A stretch of 64,000 bases of DNA from Meghimatium bilineatum (Eukaryota; Mollusca; Gastropoda; Stylommatophora; Philomycidae), in assembly GCA_034231615.1 (NCBI GenBank), contig CM067322.1, forward strand, positions 60,197,245 to 60,261,244. The letters are read 5' to 3'. Below the pieces are notes generated by a model. That model saw nothing but the letters and a program-made list of their open reading frames with translations, did no database searches and was not told where the DNA came from. This document shows, one piece after another, positions 20,225 to 34,100 of this stretch (positions within the stretch are counted from its first letter, which is position 1; every line of letters begins with the position of its first letter). A program made the position numbers and the translations under genes.

Positions 20225-22240
20225 AATGGTGGTTGGAAGCTTCAGAATAACTCAACAACTCTCAAGCAGGTTTCCGAAGAGGATCACAGACTTAAGACAC
20301 TTTTTTCACCTAGAATGTGAAACACAATTTTCAACAAGAAAAGAGTACAGTCGCTGTATTTGTAGACCTATATCACGCATGGGACAAAGTATAGAGAAAG
20401 GAGCTATTGCTAAAAATGCAAAACATTGGCTTTTGTGAAAAAAAAGTATAAATGAATTAAGAAATACTTAAGCAACAGAACCATACAAACTGAAGTAAAC
20501 AACAAACTATCATCCAAACGCGTGCTTGAGGTACAGCTACCCAAAGTCTCAGTCCTCAGATGCACCATATTCTTAATCTTCATAAATGATCTCGCTGACT
20601 TGTTTAACAACCAGAAACCATGTTTGCAGATTACCTTGTCATATGAACTAGTGAATCAGACTTACACCTGTCAAAAGAAAGACTTAGAAAAACCCTTCTT
20701 ACAATATAAACAAAGTGCAACTATTGGAAACTGAAGGCAACCACCAGTAAAACCACATATACTATATTACACTTAGCAACAAACAAAAAAAGAAGACACT
20801 TAAAATCACTTTTGAGAGAGCTGAAATAAATCGCCAAGACAACCCAACATAAATCGGTGTGTTCAGCTGGACAGGAGGCTAACCTTCAGCAACGTTATTA
20901 ATAATGTCCGTCAGATGCATATTAGATTATAATCCCCTTGCAGGCCAGATCATCAATAAGTCCTTGCACACAATTGGACAGAGTACAAAGCCAGAGTACA
21001 AATGAAACTCTGCTTCATTTGTGGCGGCATGAGATCAACACCAAAGTGTTCTGTGAAATTGATGAAAACATAGAGCTACTAGACATTTGAAGATAAAAGG
21101 AAACTATAGAAGCTGTGAAAAGATACAAACAATTCCCAAAAAAGCATCCTAACAAAGAAGTAGTCAACAACTGGACATGCAAATCAAGACTAAAACAGAA
21201 ATCTCCATTACAGCTAGCATAAGAAATAAACAAGAAACATCACCTTCCTGAAGACGGAGAGAAATCTGGAAGAATATCAAATATTCCACTACATTAATGC
21301 TTCATATTTCCCACAATAAAAACTACTCTAATTGACAAGTCAGTAGCCAATGCAGCACACCAAAACACTAATATGTCCAGTGCACTAGAGACTACCGTCT
21401 TCTACCCTAAGGATTGGATCCAAGCATACATAAATGGATCAGCCTTCAAGGCCACCATCAATGCAGGATATGGCTCTCTCAAAGTTCTCCCTGGAAAAAA
21501 TATCAATAAAATTATCTGCTTGTGGAAAAGAGTTCTGCAGCAACTATGATGCAGAGGTGAAAGTAATAACAGAAACAATCTCATACATCACAATACAAAA
21601 ATGATGCATCAGATCCAAAAAACCTAGTAATGTTCTCTGTCTGTTCTACAAACCTTTGAAAACAGGAAACCAACAGCAAATTAAACCATAAACAACATAA
21701 TTCATACATGCTTACATCATTTGGCATCAATACTACACTATAGTAGATACCAGGTCACATAGATATCAGCGGGAATGAAAATGCTGATAGACTGGCAAAA
21801 AGGAGCAAGTATGCCGCATCCAGGAATTTCCACAAACCTTTGAACAGTTAAACACATTATCCGCAACAACTGTAAACAGTTGTGTTACTGGTTCAAATGG
21901 AAGAGTTATCTATGTATACATGTCCCAACCAAATCTACACCACAGCAAAAATATGCTATACCACAAAAATCAAACCACAATATTTAGGATGTGTACAATA
22001 CATGTACAACTTCAAAAGCACCTACAAAGAATTACCGCAGACCATACACCATATTGCAACCACTGCAACAAACAAGATGAAAAAATAGTGAAACACCACC
22101 TTATTGACTGTCCTGCACTACAAGACCTGCGAAACCAACTGTTACCACATAACCACTCCATCACTAACACACTTTATACACTTTATACAGACACAACGAT
22201 GAGGCAGCTCGCAACACTGGGCATCGAATAAGTAAGTAAT
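20225..22240 (+). pseudogene. Decayed LINE with RNase H and zinc knuckle
   Basis: Many frameshifts and stops. Recognisable pieces are SVLRCTIFLIFINDLADLFN (RT, near 20545-20610), an RNase H end GHIDISGNENADRLAKRS (near 21750-21810), and a C-terminal HHCC-like finger YCNHCNKQDEKIVKHHLIDC (22056-22115). The protein ends TLYTDTTMRQLATLGIE. It is the same general type as the intact LINE at 1020-5079 but a different, much older family. Confidence 0.75.
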
Positions 22241-22439
22241 GAAGAAAAGGTATTTCAATTTTGGAATTTAAAGTTTTATTTTCGGGAGGAACTAGCTATC
22301 CTCAGTGACGCTAATTCACCATTGTTCATTAAAATAGTTAGTAAAATGTTGAAGCAAACACTGGCTCAGAGAAACATTAGAAGAAAAATTATAACGACCT
22401 CTGTACAATTACAACATTGTCAAGTTTTTAGACGAGAGA

Positions 22440-22605
22440 ATATACCGCTGAAGACGGATGTGTTGGGCGATTGGCGCAAATAAAATGGCGACACAACGCA
22501 TTTCAATTCTCAGGACTAGATCCTGCTGGAAATCTGCTACATCCTGCTACAAGGGAGATCCAGCAGGAGTTTGAGAATGAACGCTGAAGAGAAGACGACG
22601 AGACA
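22440..22605 (+). repeat. SINE-A copy, partial
   Basis: Contains GCTGAAGACGGATGTGT, ACACAACGCATTTCAATTCT, CAGGACTA and GAGTTTGAGAATGAACGC, the order seen in SINE-A at 55291-55570. Confidence 0.7.
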
Positions 22606-23320
22606 ATTTGAGATACTAACATTGGTTATTTGTTATTGATTATGAATCGACATCATTGCACTCTGGGCAGCCCCATTGGAGCGCAGTCTACCCTAGCAGA
22701 TGACGAATAGTATGTGTACTATTGGTTCACGTTGTCTCGCTCATTGACTACGATTCTAACTCAGCCACGAAGACTTCCAGCCTAACATATTCATATATTC
22801 CGCAAAAAGATACGATTTTGGCTAAGAAGTCCAACGTAGTAGTAGCATAGCTTAGCAGTGAGGCAGACTTAACACAGATAGAATTAACAAGATATATTTG
22901 CAATAGAAATCTGCGAGTATCAGAGAAATGAAAAAACGAAGACATTACATATTTATTGTGCCTCTTTACCAAATTATTATTGTTGTTGAAGTAAACATCT
23001 TTATTTTGCTTCTCTGAGCAGCAGATATTTCTTTCTATAGTGAGTGGGGGTGGGGGGAGCCATGAAAACGCAATCATGAACTTTCATAATATTTATTAGT
23101 TGATGGATGATAGCAGATTATATACATACATATATGATTGCACTTAACAATGCTCGCATGCAGACATTGTCCAGTTCTTATTTTATACAGTCACATATTC
23201 TCTGTTTACATTTTAATATATATTCTATTCTATTTTGCCTTTTCTAATTCTTGCCAGATTGTAGCAGATATTCACTTTTTTGTTTAAATCTGGCATTCAA
23301 TGAAGTGATTAAGATGTGCA
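22606..23320. other. Downstream of gene A, nothing recognised
   Basis: This should contain the 3' UTR of gene A on the minus strand. A 109-residue minus frame at 22748-23077 has no recognisable features. Confidence 0.4.
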
Positions 23321-23441
23321 CTAGGCAGCCACATGCTCCATCTTGCGATATGATCTTCCGGCTAAGGTCACAAGTAGTATGGCACCGTTCATCTTCTGAA
23401 GTTGTAGAAGTTCCATGAAAGCATCCACTACAGCTGACACC
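23321..23441 (-). CDS. HPGD-like: Gene A exon 7
   Basis: 121 bp. Acceptor TTTCAG on the minus strand. The first base completes Ser215, then VSAVVDAFMELLQLQKMNGA, ILLVTLAGRSYRKMEHVAA and TAG. Confidence 0.93.
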
Positions 23442-26400
23442 CTGAAATCATACAGTACTGGGTGTTAGTATTGGGGTCCTTTTTTACAACAATGGAACAT
23501 ATTGGAAATACGATCTTATGCCGGTATTTTTCTTTGACAAATAATATATTGGAGAAATAGCAAAATACATGTCAAACTTAAAAAGATAGAACATAGAAGA
23601 GTTCAAGAACCACAGATAGGTGCATCAGCACTAAAACAACCAGACATACAACACAAATACCTTGTAGATGTAAGGAATAGATATGAACATCTAATGATAG
23701 AGTGCATGGAACAATACAGAAGGGAACATCCAGAAGAGAAAATAGACAATAAATGGGACAGCCTAAGGAAAAGTATTTAAACATCAAATGAATATTTACC
23801 AATAAGAAAAGCCAAGAACAAGCAAACATGGATGACAGAAAAATATTAGAGAAAATGTCAGAAAGAAAGAAAGCCAAATATACCTCAAAGTACTCAATTA
23901 TAGACAATGATATACGTAACGTGCAGAACAGCGAAAAAAACAATGACTAGAAACAAAATGCAGTTTCTAAATGCAAAAAAAATACAGGAGATGTCCATAC
24001 AACAGCAGTCAAAATTAATGCATAAGAAGATAAGGCAGATCACAAATAAAAATTATATAAGTGGGAGTGGCTGCATTAAAGCTAAAAACGGAAAAATTAA
24101 TATTTGATAAAACAAAAGTACTTACAAGATGGGCAGATTGTGTGACAGAACTGTTTGACGACCAACAGAACAAAAAATCTAAAATACACAACAATGATGG
24201 ACCAGCAATACTGAAAGCAGAAGTAGAAAATGCAATAAAATCAATAAAATGTGGAAAGGCTGCAGGCTCCGACAGCATAACTACAGACATAATAAAAACG
24301 CTACATGTATTTGGTATGGATACTTTCACAGAACTTTGCAATGACATATATAAAATAAGTCACATACCTAAAGACCTAACATCATCAATATTCATATCAC
24401 TGCCTAAGAAGCCCAGAGCTGTGGACTGTACAGTGTATGGAACTATAAGTCTTCTAGACTACAGCAAGGCCTTTGACAGAGTCCAACATGAAAAATTAAT
24501 CAAATGTCTTCAAAAAATAGGCATAGATGGAAAAGACATCAGACTAATTAGAAATATATATTGGGAAAAGACTGCATCAAAAAGGTGTGAAAACATCTAC
24601 TCATCATACATAAAAATAAGAAGAGGGATAATACAGGGCTGCATTTTATCATATTTAAGAGTATTTAATATCTACACCGAGAATATCTTTTAAAATATAG
24701 AAGAAATGCCAGGACTCAAGATCAATGGAAAAATAATAAACAACCTGAGATATGCAGGTGACACTGTTCTTTTAGCAGAAAGTGAACATGAACTACAAAG
24801 ACTAATAGATCAAGTCAATAAATCAAGTAATGAATATGGACTGGATATAAATATCCAAAAAACAAAAACCATGATAATCAGCAAAGACACAGAAGAACAA
24901 GAGCTAAACATAAGTATACATGAAGAGAAACTACAATAAGTAAAACAGTATCAATAACTTGGACACAGTCACAAATGATGGTAGATGTGAAACAAGTTAA
25001 AAGGAGAATAGGAATGGCTAAAAGTACCTTCAATGACATGAGTAAAATATTAACATCTAAACAAATTACAAACAAGTTAAAAATAAGAATTTTAAAATGC
25101 TACATCTATTCTATATTAAGGTATGACTCAGAAACATGGACACTAAATAAACAGTTCGAAGATAGAATTGATTCCTTTGAAATGTGGGTATATAGAAGAA
25201 TAGGGAGAACATCATGGAAGGAGAAGAAAACAAACAAAAAAGTTCTAAAAAGACTTAATATAGTGAAAGAACTACTAAGAGAAATAAAGATCATGCACAT
25301 AAAATATTTTGGACACATTAAAAAACATGACACCTTATTGAAGACCTTACTTGAGGGTAAAGTCAAAGGGAAACGAGCAAGAGGTAGGCAGAGATACAAC
25401 TGGGAGAGTAACATCACAAGATGGACAGGTTACAGTCTAGCAGAGTGCACCGCCAAGAGAGGATGCAGGGAATGTTGGAGGTCTGTTTCAGCCAACCTTC
25501 GTTGCGGAGACGACACTTGATGAGGGTGAAGACAGCAATTATTACTTACGATAATGTGGCGTCATCAATTCTCTTATGAACTTGATCCAAGTAATTCACT
25601 TTATCGTTATCCATCTTTAAGATAAGATCAGTAGCTGCTGCATCAGGACACAGGATCCCATACTCAACTCCCAACTCTTCCACATTAGGTTGTTGCTGTA
25701 AAGACATGAAATGAAATTGTTATACTTAGGATAATATGTCTGTCTTCAATTGGACAATATGTCGTTTCTGTTTTCATTGGCAAAAAAAATGTGTTTTCCA
25801 TATGGAAATAAATGTCTTTTTTTTTTTACTAAGAATGAAAGCATCGTATGTTCTTAAATAAAGAATAAATGGTATATATACTTCATATAAGAATGAAAGC
25901 CTCCCTGTTCCAACTTCTGAAAGAAATGCCATGTGTTTCCTTCAGAAACAAATACTTTTTTCCCTAAGTGATTCAGACAAGAGTAAACATGACTATGTGT
26001 GTAAATTGTCCTTTGTAGAACGTTGTTGTTACTACCAATTTGCAAGCCTCCCGATTCTGTGCTAGCTGTCCGGCCTATGTCAAGGCCACATTCAGAAGGT
26101 CTTCGATATCCTGTTCGTTTGAATAGATATGTGCACATGTTCTTATATGCCTTTTCCCCATTCCCCCCCCCCAATCCTTTTTCACGTAAAAGATTCCCAC
26201 TCAAAGTATTGCACACTTCTGAAAATTAGTCTATAAATTACAGCTCTGGAGAAACTACACCATTGCACACTGCTGAAACGCATGTGGTTGCGTCTGTGGG
26301 TCTCACTAATGGCCCACTAGACATACCACCCATGCAACAGAAAACCTTAGTGGATGACATGCCGTTATACTGAGGTTATCTTCTTAGAGAAGCTTCATGG

Positions 26401-29400
26401 CACATCATCTATACAATTATGCTTTTATTTTGTTGTTGAAATGTGTTTCATGTTTACCTGAATATATATGTATGCACCATCTGTGGTTGGGAGGGAGCCT
26501 GAGATGTACTGTGCAGCACTGGGGAGGAGAAAACTGACAGCACTGTTTTTTACTATGGCTGAAACCCATCACAGAGGCACAGTGACTCAGGACGTGACAA
26601 TCCTTTTGACTTGAACATTTGGTTACATGTCTGGAGCAATAGAGAAGTTCGGCGTAACCAGTAGTCAATTGGTGGCGGGGAATGAGCACAGTTGGCTACA
26701 GTGGCTAGGAGCAGTGCATAGGTTGAAACCTACCTTCCTGGAGGTGTGATAGTTATTCTCTGGCTCTGTCCCGGGTGGGCCGAATATCCACAGACTTCCC
26801 AGCAATATAATGCCATTCAATGGCATTAGGTCAAAGGGCATGAGCCCATGGATCGCTGTATCAGCAACCAACCAACTAACCAACCACACTGCTGAAAACT
26901 AGTCTTCTGTCTATATAATAAAGCGCTGGAGAAACTACACCACTTAACACTACTGAAAATTAGTCTTCTGTCTCTAAAAATACAGTCCTGGAGAAACTAC
27001 ACCATTGCACACTGCTGAAAATTAGTTTTCTGTCTATAAAATACAGCCCTGGAGTAACTACACCATTGCACATAGGAAGTAAGACCTAACCTCTCGTAAT
27101 TCATGTGGATCTAACAAAACAACAATATATGCCTTTGCAGGAATGGAGGTTACAAAATAAAATCTATCCACTAAATTTCGGAGGATTTTTTTGAGAGACT
27201 ACAATATTTCCTAGTGATATAGTCCGTAAACGGGAAGTGTTTTTCCTACATTGTTTTTTACTTTCATAGAGAGGCGAGTAGAGCCCTCTAGTAACTCCCA
27301 TCTTATCTACGTCCTGGATTTAGTTTCATATAGGAAACAATATCCTGTAATTTCCTACTGGCATTAAAACACTGTGTTTATCTATCACAATAAATATTAT
27401 GTATATTAGGCCTACTTTGCGAATGAAAGTAATGTGCGATTCCCATCAGAAATAAATGTTATACCGCAGAGCCGTACCGATCTATGATGCAGAGAGGCGG
27501 CCACAACAGGCGGCACCAATCAAAATACAGTGTTGGGAGCGGCATTTCGAGGAAAAGCAATTTAAGGGGACGGTATTTTAAAGAAAAACCATTTACTGGG
27601 AGGCATTTCGAAAACTGCATCATACTGAGAACATCTGTCGCGCGATCATTGTTATTCACGTGTATTGCTGGCGATGCATTGGGTTATCAGGGACATGTAG
27701 TACCCATGACAATGAAGCTGTCATACTACTTTGGAGTAGATCTTTTGCTCTTGACTTCCATCTGGCGCTCAGTTTTTAGTAGCTTTTAGTAGCTGCTTGT
27801 AGGTGGCATGTGTAACACCCAGGTAAACGGCTTTCACGAGCTGCTCATACAGGGTGAGAGTAGTTAAGAAGCCGTAACACAGAGATAAATATAGGGCTTA
27901 TCTGTTTTCACATGTTAAGCATGGATAAGGTGAGCAGCCCAGATAAACAATCCAATGTTCAACGGCCTAGAAGACGTCAGCAGAGAATTATGGATCGAAG
28001 AGAACCTTGTGAGACATATTGGACACTCTTGTTATCACTGCATCATGTTATACCATCATGTTGTCGTGATTTATCTTGCCACTGGAATATGGTTGGATCA
28101 GGAAATCCCACATCGACTCCAAAAACGAATAATTTGTTTGCATGCAGCATTGTGGTGTGAAATTACACTTGATAAGATTAAGAAATCTTGTCCTATTGGC
28201 CGTTTCTTATTTTTTTAAACTGTAAATACATTTTTTCCCATTAGTGAGTTGCAGGGAGGTTTCGAGAGGTTTATGTGATAAAGGCCGCTTTCTCTTGGTG
28301 TCACTAAGTCATGTTGAGGATGATATATTCAATGAGGATAATACTCACAGCTAATGAAGATGTGAAAGATCTGACTGCATGTTTTGTTCCACAGTAGGAT
28401 GGCACGAAGTAATAGTCCTCTATACCTGAAACAGATCATAAGAAGTAGATTATGTCGAATCTTTGTGCTACACTAAAGAATAAAATATATAATATTGATA
28501 AGATATGCTGAAAGTATATGCTGAGTATATGCTGAAAGCTTATAAAAAAAAGAATATTTACTGTATTTAAAATGTGCATTAAAAATAATGCAAGTGAATC
28601 AATAGCCGGTATCTTTTCACCTTAACACAGTTTTATCTATGACTTGTCTCTTTCAATAGCATTAAAAATTATAAAATAACAATAATTTTTCATTGCATGC
28701 AATAATGATAACAACTTAAACGTGTTGTATATATCTGCACTGTCATTGAAATCGGTTTTAGTGTATTATGCTATAGTTCGTTCAGAAATTGATGGCACTT
28801 TTTGACAGGTACGGACAACACATAAAGTTAACCTTTCAACCAAACTTCGTGCACTTATTCTCTTGCAATTTTCTTGTATGCACTCTACTAACCTTCTACA
28901 GACAGTCTCGACTTGCAAAGTTTTGTATGAACTCCACTAACCTCCTTCTACGGGCAGTCTTCTTACAAACTATTGTATGCACTCTACTAACCTCCTACAG
29001 GCAGTCTTGATTTACAAACTAATGTATATTGTATGTATTGCACTAACCCCTTCTGCGGGCAGTCTTGACTTACTGATGACATAATACAAATAACGTCCAT
29101 ACTTATTCGTGACATTTAAATTGTGCACAGCGGTGAATGCCTTTGATGTAATTGAGCACACATCATTATCAGGTGCCTTGCTGACTGGTGTATGCGATCA
29201 TGGAAATCTACAGGTCTCTATTCCAGTATCTTTTATCAGGCTTGTTATTGAGTCTTTGCCATGCCACGGTATCAGACATCTAATATTTTCTCGCGTTGTC
29301 GTTCTCGAACTCTTTTGCTTTATATCTAACCTAATGTAATTATGTTCTCTAGCTAACTCATCTCTGTTACAAATGATATCTATACTTCCGAATGTTTAAA

Positions 29401-31075
29401 TGTTTAAAAATGAGAAAAGCCGTTATATGTAAATGAGCACTAATTTATAGTGAGATATGTGGCAAAATACGTCATAACTGTGGAGTTTAGCTATGTGCTC
29501 TTACTTCCAACATACGTGCAAAGCTGTACACAAAAATCAAGAAGCTGTCGCAAAAGTGGAAGAGGTAACATCAGTGTGGTTAAAGTACAAAGGAGGAGCA
29601 ATACAAGTGTGTACATTGTCACCATTTTTTTAAACATATATGCAGCGAACATAACGAGAAATGTGAAACACGAAACAATGCAACGCCATTTCAGCTACAT
29701 AAACATCGGGAGTTCTACAGATTCTATAAATTAGTTACGCAGACGGCACAGTGCTATTGACATCAAATGAGAAAGACTTAAATAATGAACATCATAAAAA
29801 CAACAAAAAGCTTTAGCGAACAACAAAACTTGTTTCTAAATATGAAAAAAAAGCGAAAACAATGACAACCGACAAAGTGAAAACAAGTGCTAGAATTAAT
29901 ATTGATAACAATGTTTTAGTAGAAGGTGACAAATTTCGAATATCTAGGAGCTAAAATAAACAGTGCATGAGACTGCAGTTGAGATCAGGAAGATAAATGC
30001 AATAGCGATGTCCAAATTAAAATAACTGAAGAGCTTTCGCGCGGAGCAAACACGGGAACTAAGGTGTGTTTGTTATGTACATGTGTGTTTCCAGTGACGA
30101 TTTGCGGCTGCGAAACATGGACAATAAATAAAATTACAGTCAAGAGAATAGAAGCCTTCGAAATGAAGTGCTATAGAAGAATCATAAGAATATCATGGAC
30201 AGAAAGACAGACCAACAAGACGTGCAAAGAAAAATTAATGTTCAAGAAGACTGGCTTTTAAACACCACATTAAGAAGGAAGTTGGGTTTTTCGACTATTT
30301 CAAGAGCCAAGATGGCATGGAAAGAGTTTTGTTGGAGGGGGCGATAGAAGGCAGCAGAAGCAGAAGCCGACCAAGACGTCGTCGGATAAAAGGTATTCAG
30401 GAATGCATGCACATGTTACTGGAGAAAGCGGGACAGTTTGCCAGAGACCGCGGGGATTTCAGGAGATTAATAAGGAAGACTACCTTCTAGAAAGAATACG
30501 TCACACGACACTTGCCTCACAAGAGCAAATTAAAAAAAACACTAAAGGATATCCACTAAAATGAATATACATATTTGTTAGATTTTGGGTATAGAAAATT
30601 CTTGTCTTCGTTCTGGGGAGAGATTGATACTCCTGCGAATCTACTTGAAATGCGGTTGATTTTAAAAATATTAAATACGGTAATACAGAAACACAATACT
30701 ATATGCTATACTAAATGTTTGTGTATATCTTACAATGCCTGTCATAGTAAAGTAAGTAAAGTAACCCATAGCATTATTAATGCCGAAGGGATGTGAGATA
30801 TTAGCGATCTCACATTTCAGAGGCTCTGCAAATGAGGGCGGTAGCCATCTCCTCTCCCTCGCAGTCTTTACTTCCCGGATTAATCTGGTACCCATTTAAG
30901 GCTGGGTCGACCTGGGAGCCGTTGCGATTTGAAAAAAACATTTCCGCCTCAACTGGGGAATTAATCCATGATCACTTATATGCGAAGCCAGTGATCTAAC
31001 CACTGCGCTAACGCGTCTCCCTCACCATGACTGTCATATGTACTATCGACTACATATTTCATACTAAAGCCAGCC

Positions 31076-31108
<33 letters not shown>

Positions 31109-34100
31109 ACTATATTATTTCCCACGTGGGAAACAAGTAATGAAGTTTTACTGAACGACGACTAACACACTATCAATGTCGGATGCTCACGTGAAATAAT
31201 ACACACAACAAAGCACAGGATATAATCATACAAATCACAATACACAGGACATAATCGACGTTTCGAACTAAAATGCCTTTATCAAGATACGCACATAACA
31301 TCAAAAGACGACGAGTGGAAATGATTTTGGTTCGAAACGTCCATTATGTCCTGTTTATTGTTATTTGTATATAGTGAATCCTTCCTCACATGGAAGTCCC
31401 AAATCTATTCATCTATACAAGTATATTTCACCTACTCTAAATAGGAGACTTGTTCACAAACAATTGCATACTCCGCTAAGAGTTGGAGTCTTCTAAGTAT
31501 GAAATAGAGCTCTGGAGAAACGTTATCATTGCACAGATATCAGAGCACCAATGCTAGTCACTTCAGGAGACGGAAACAAACTAAACAAACAAACCGATTT
31601 TGTTAATTACCTGCAACAGAGCTAATGTTAATAATACGACCACCACGTCCTCCTTTGTCCTTTCTCATGTGCTCTGTTGCCAATTTTGTCCCAAAAATTA
31701 AAGCAGTCTGCCAGAATAAAACATTGATAACATAATTTGTTTATAAAATGAGAAAGGAACTGAGAACTTAATAATGCTAATAGCATACAGTGAAACATAT
31801 GTATTATTGCGCTTTGTGTAGTGGCAAGTACTGTATTATTCGGCACTACATAAACTAAGGTGGTTCCGACTGTGGTGCTCCTGGGTATTGCTTTAATGCC
31901 CCCATCTGGAGCGGTCGCCTCTGCCTAGTTTTCCCACTCTAACAAATAATTTTCTGTATATAAATTAGAAATACAACAACATTGCATAGTATTTGCTATT
32001 CAATTTTAATGGTTTTTTTTGTGTGTTCCCAATCAATTACGAAAACGTAGCCGCAACGCAGATTTTTATAATCATGCTTAATATATTACCACTAAAGCTG
32101 GAACTTGTGAACTCAGAAAGTGAGCTCATTGTGTCGCACGATTTGTGTCATGCTGCAAATAACTTTTACTATGTTACCATTAACCCCTTACTTCATAAAT
32201 AGCCATCGTTAAATTGATACAAGTAAATTCAAGTAGGAGGCATGAGAATAAATGAAAATAATTCTTACAGCTGAACCAGGTTCATTCTAGAAGCACCGAA
32301 TCGCTTTTGCAACACAAAATATATATATATATTAGTAGCTCTGTACTTTTGGTGTTATGTATACGCTCCTGTCAAACAGCCTACAACCTGGCAATGTTTG
32401 GCTCCTTTATAATCTGGCTCATTTGCCAACCCGTGGCGATCGCATAAAATCTTAAAAGCATTCATCTATGTTTATATCAGCTTTTATGTTCTATTCTTAA
32501 ATTTTAATCGATCTGGCGATGAATTCTCCAGTAAACATTGAGATCACTACGTCCTGGAAAAAATACGTCACATGACACATACACACAGTACGCAACATTT
32601 ATAAAGGTAGAATTTTACACTCTCTATTGTGTGCCTGGAATGGCTTAGTTCCTACGAGCGCAAAGTATATTATAAGAGAGTGGGTCAGTGGATCAAAGAG
32701 ATTTTTTTTGTTAATAAGTCGTTATTAGTTATTTTGTTATTAGTGTCACATATTTTAAAGGGTTCACTCCCTTTAAGGGTTTAGAAACCCGTTGCCTCTG
32801 GAAATGGTCAAGTCAATGTGTGCCATGAGATTGCGAGGATAGTATCAAGAAAATATAACATAATAACAATAGTTATTTACACTTTCAAATGTATATAATG
32901 ATCATTACGTAGTTGATAAGAATCTGGAGCTCCCACTTTGCTTCGTTCATTATCCCTGCGTTGTTTACAAGCACATCTACATGGCCGAAAGTGGATACAG
33001 CTAAGTCAAAGGCATCTGGATGTGACCGAAAACAAATATTATTAAAATGTGATTTTTACTCATTTTACTTGGTCTTATTGAGGACATACAAGCATATATA
33101 AGGTGTGATCTGTACTCATTTTACTTGGTCTTATTGAGGACATGCAAGCATATATAACGTGTGATCAAGGTGTGATAAGTATGCGAACAGAAATATCTAC
33201 AAATGTGTACGGCTTTGATGTGATTGTATGTCTCGATAATATACCTTCTACATGTATAACCCTCTTGTGGAAGTCACACAGCTCTGCGTCTATACAGTTA
33301 TGTCTTAACCCCATTCGAGTATTGGGGGGGGGGGGAGCTTCTCAGAGTATTGTATACAAATGAGAGTTAGTTCTCATGGTATGTAAGTAAGCTCTGTGTA
33401 GGCATCACCTCGCACTCTCGTCACCCCCCCCTCCAATATCATATGGAATATAAGATCTTTGTCGCTAATGATTCCTGAGGATCAAACAAACGTGCAAATT
33501 GTACCCGGGCTTCCTTATACGTAGTCCGTCCCCATCAATAGAGCTGCCTTCTGCAAGTGGAAAGTCAACTCAAGAGACCCAAAGATCTAAGCAAAAATGT
33601 AGTATAAACACGTTACGGAACATGCATCTCCGGAGAACTCCTCTACCCCTGACGCTGCAAGGCACAAAGGGTATATAGCGAAAAGAAATAAGAAAGGTGG
33701 GAACATGCATGGCAGGTTATGGTGGTGCTATTATTTGCTCTCCGTCCGGGTCACATCTAATATGCCAAGTAAAGTGGTAAAATTGTACACAAGTGGATAG
33801 GGCTACTATTCATATCGATTTAACCAGGATTGTTTAGTACAGATAGCTATAAAAATATAGACCTCACCATCTGAAAATGAACACTTAGAGTTATGTAAAT
33901 TTGTATTGTATAATTTTATATCTCTTCCGCTGGCATATTTTTTTTCAATTCTCTGTCTACCATTTATGTGTATTTCCAAGTATTATTTCACTTTTGCCAT
34001 TATATGTATGACTAATCATTCGAGTTATACATGTAATTTGAAATATTTTTATAGAATTTGAAATATATAACGTTATTATTATAATTTCTGTCTATTTGTT

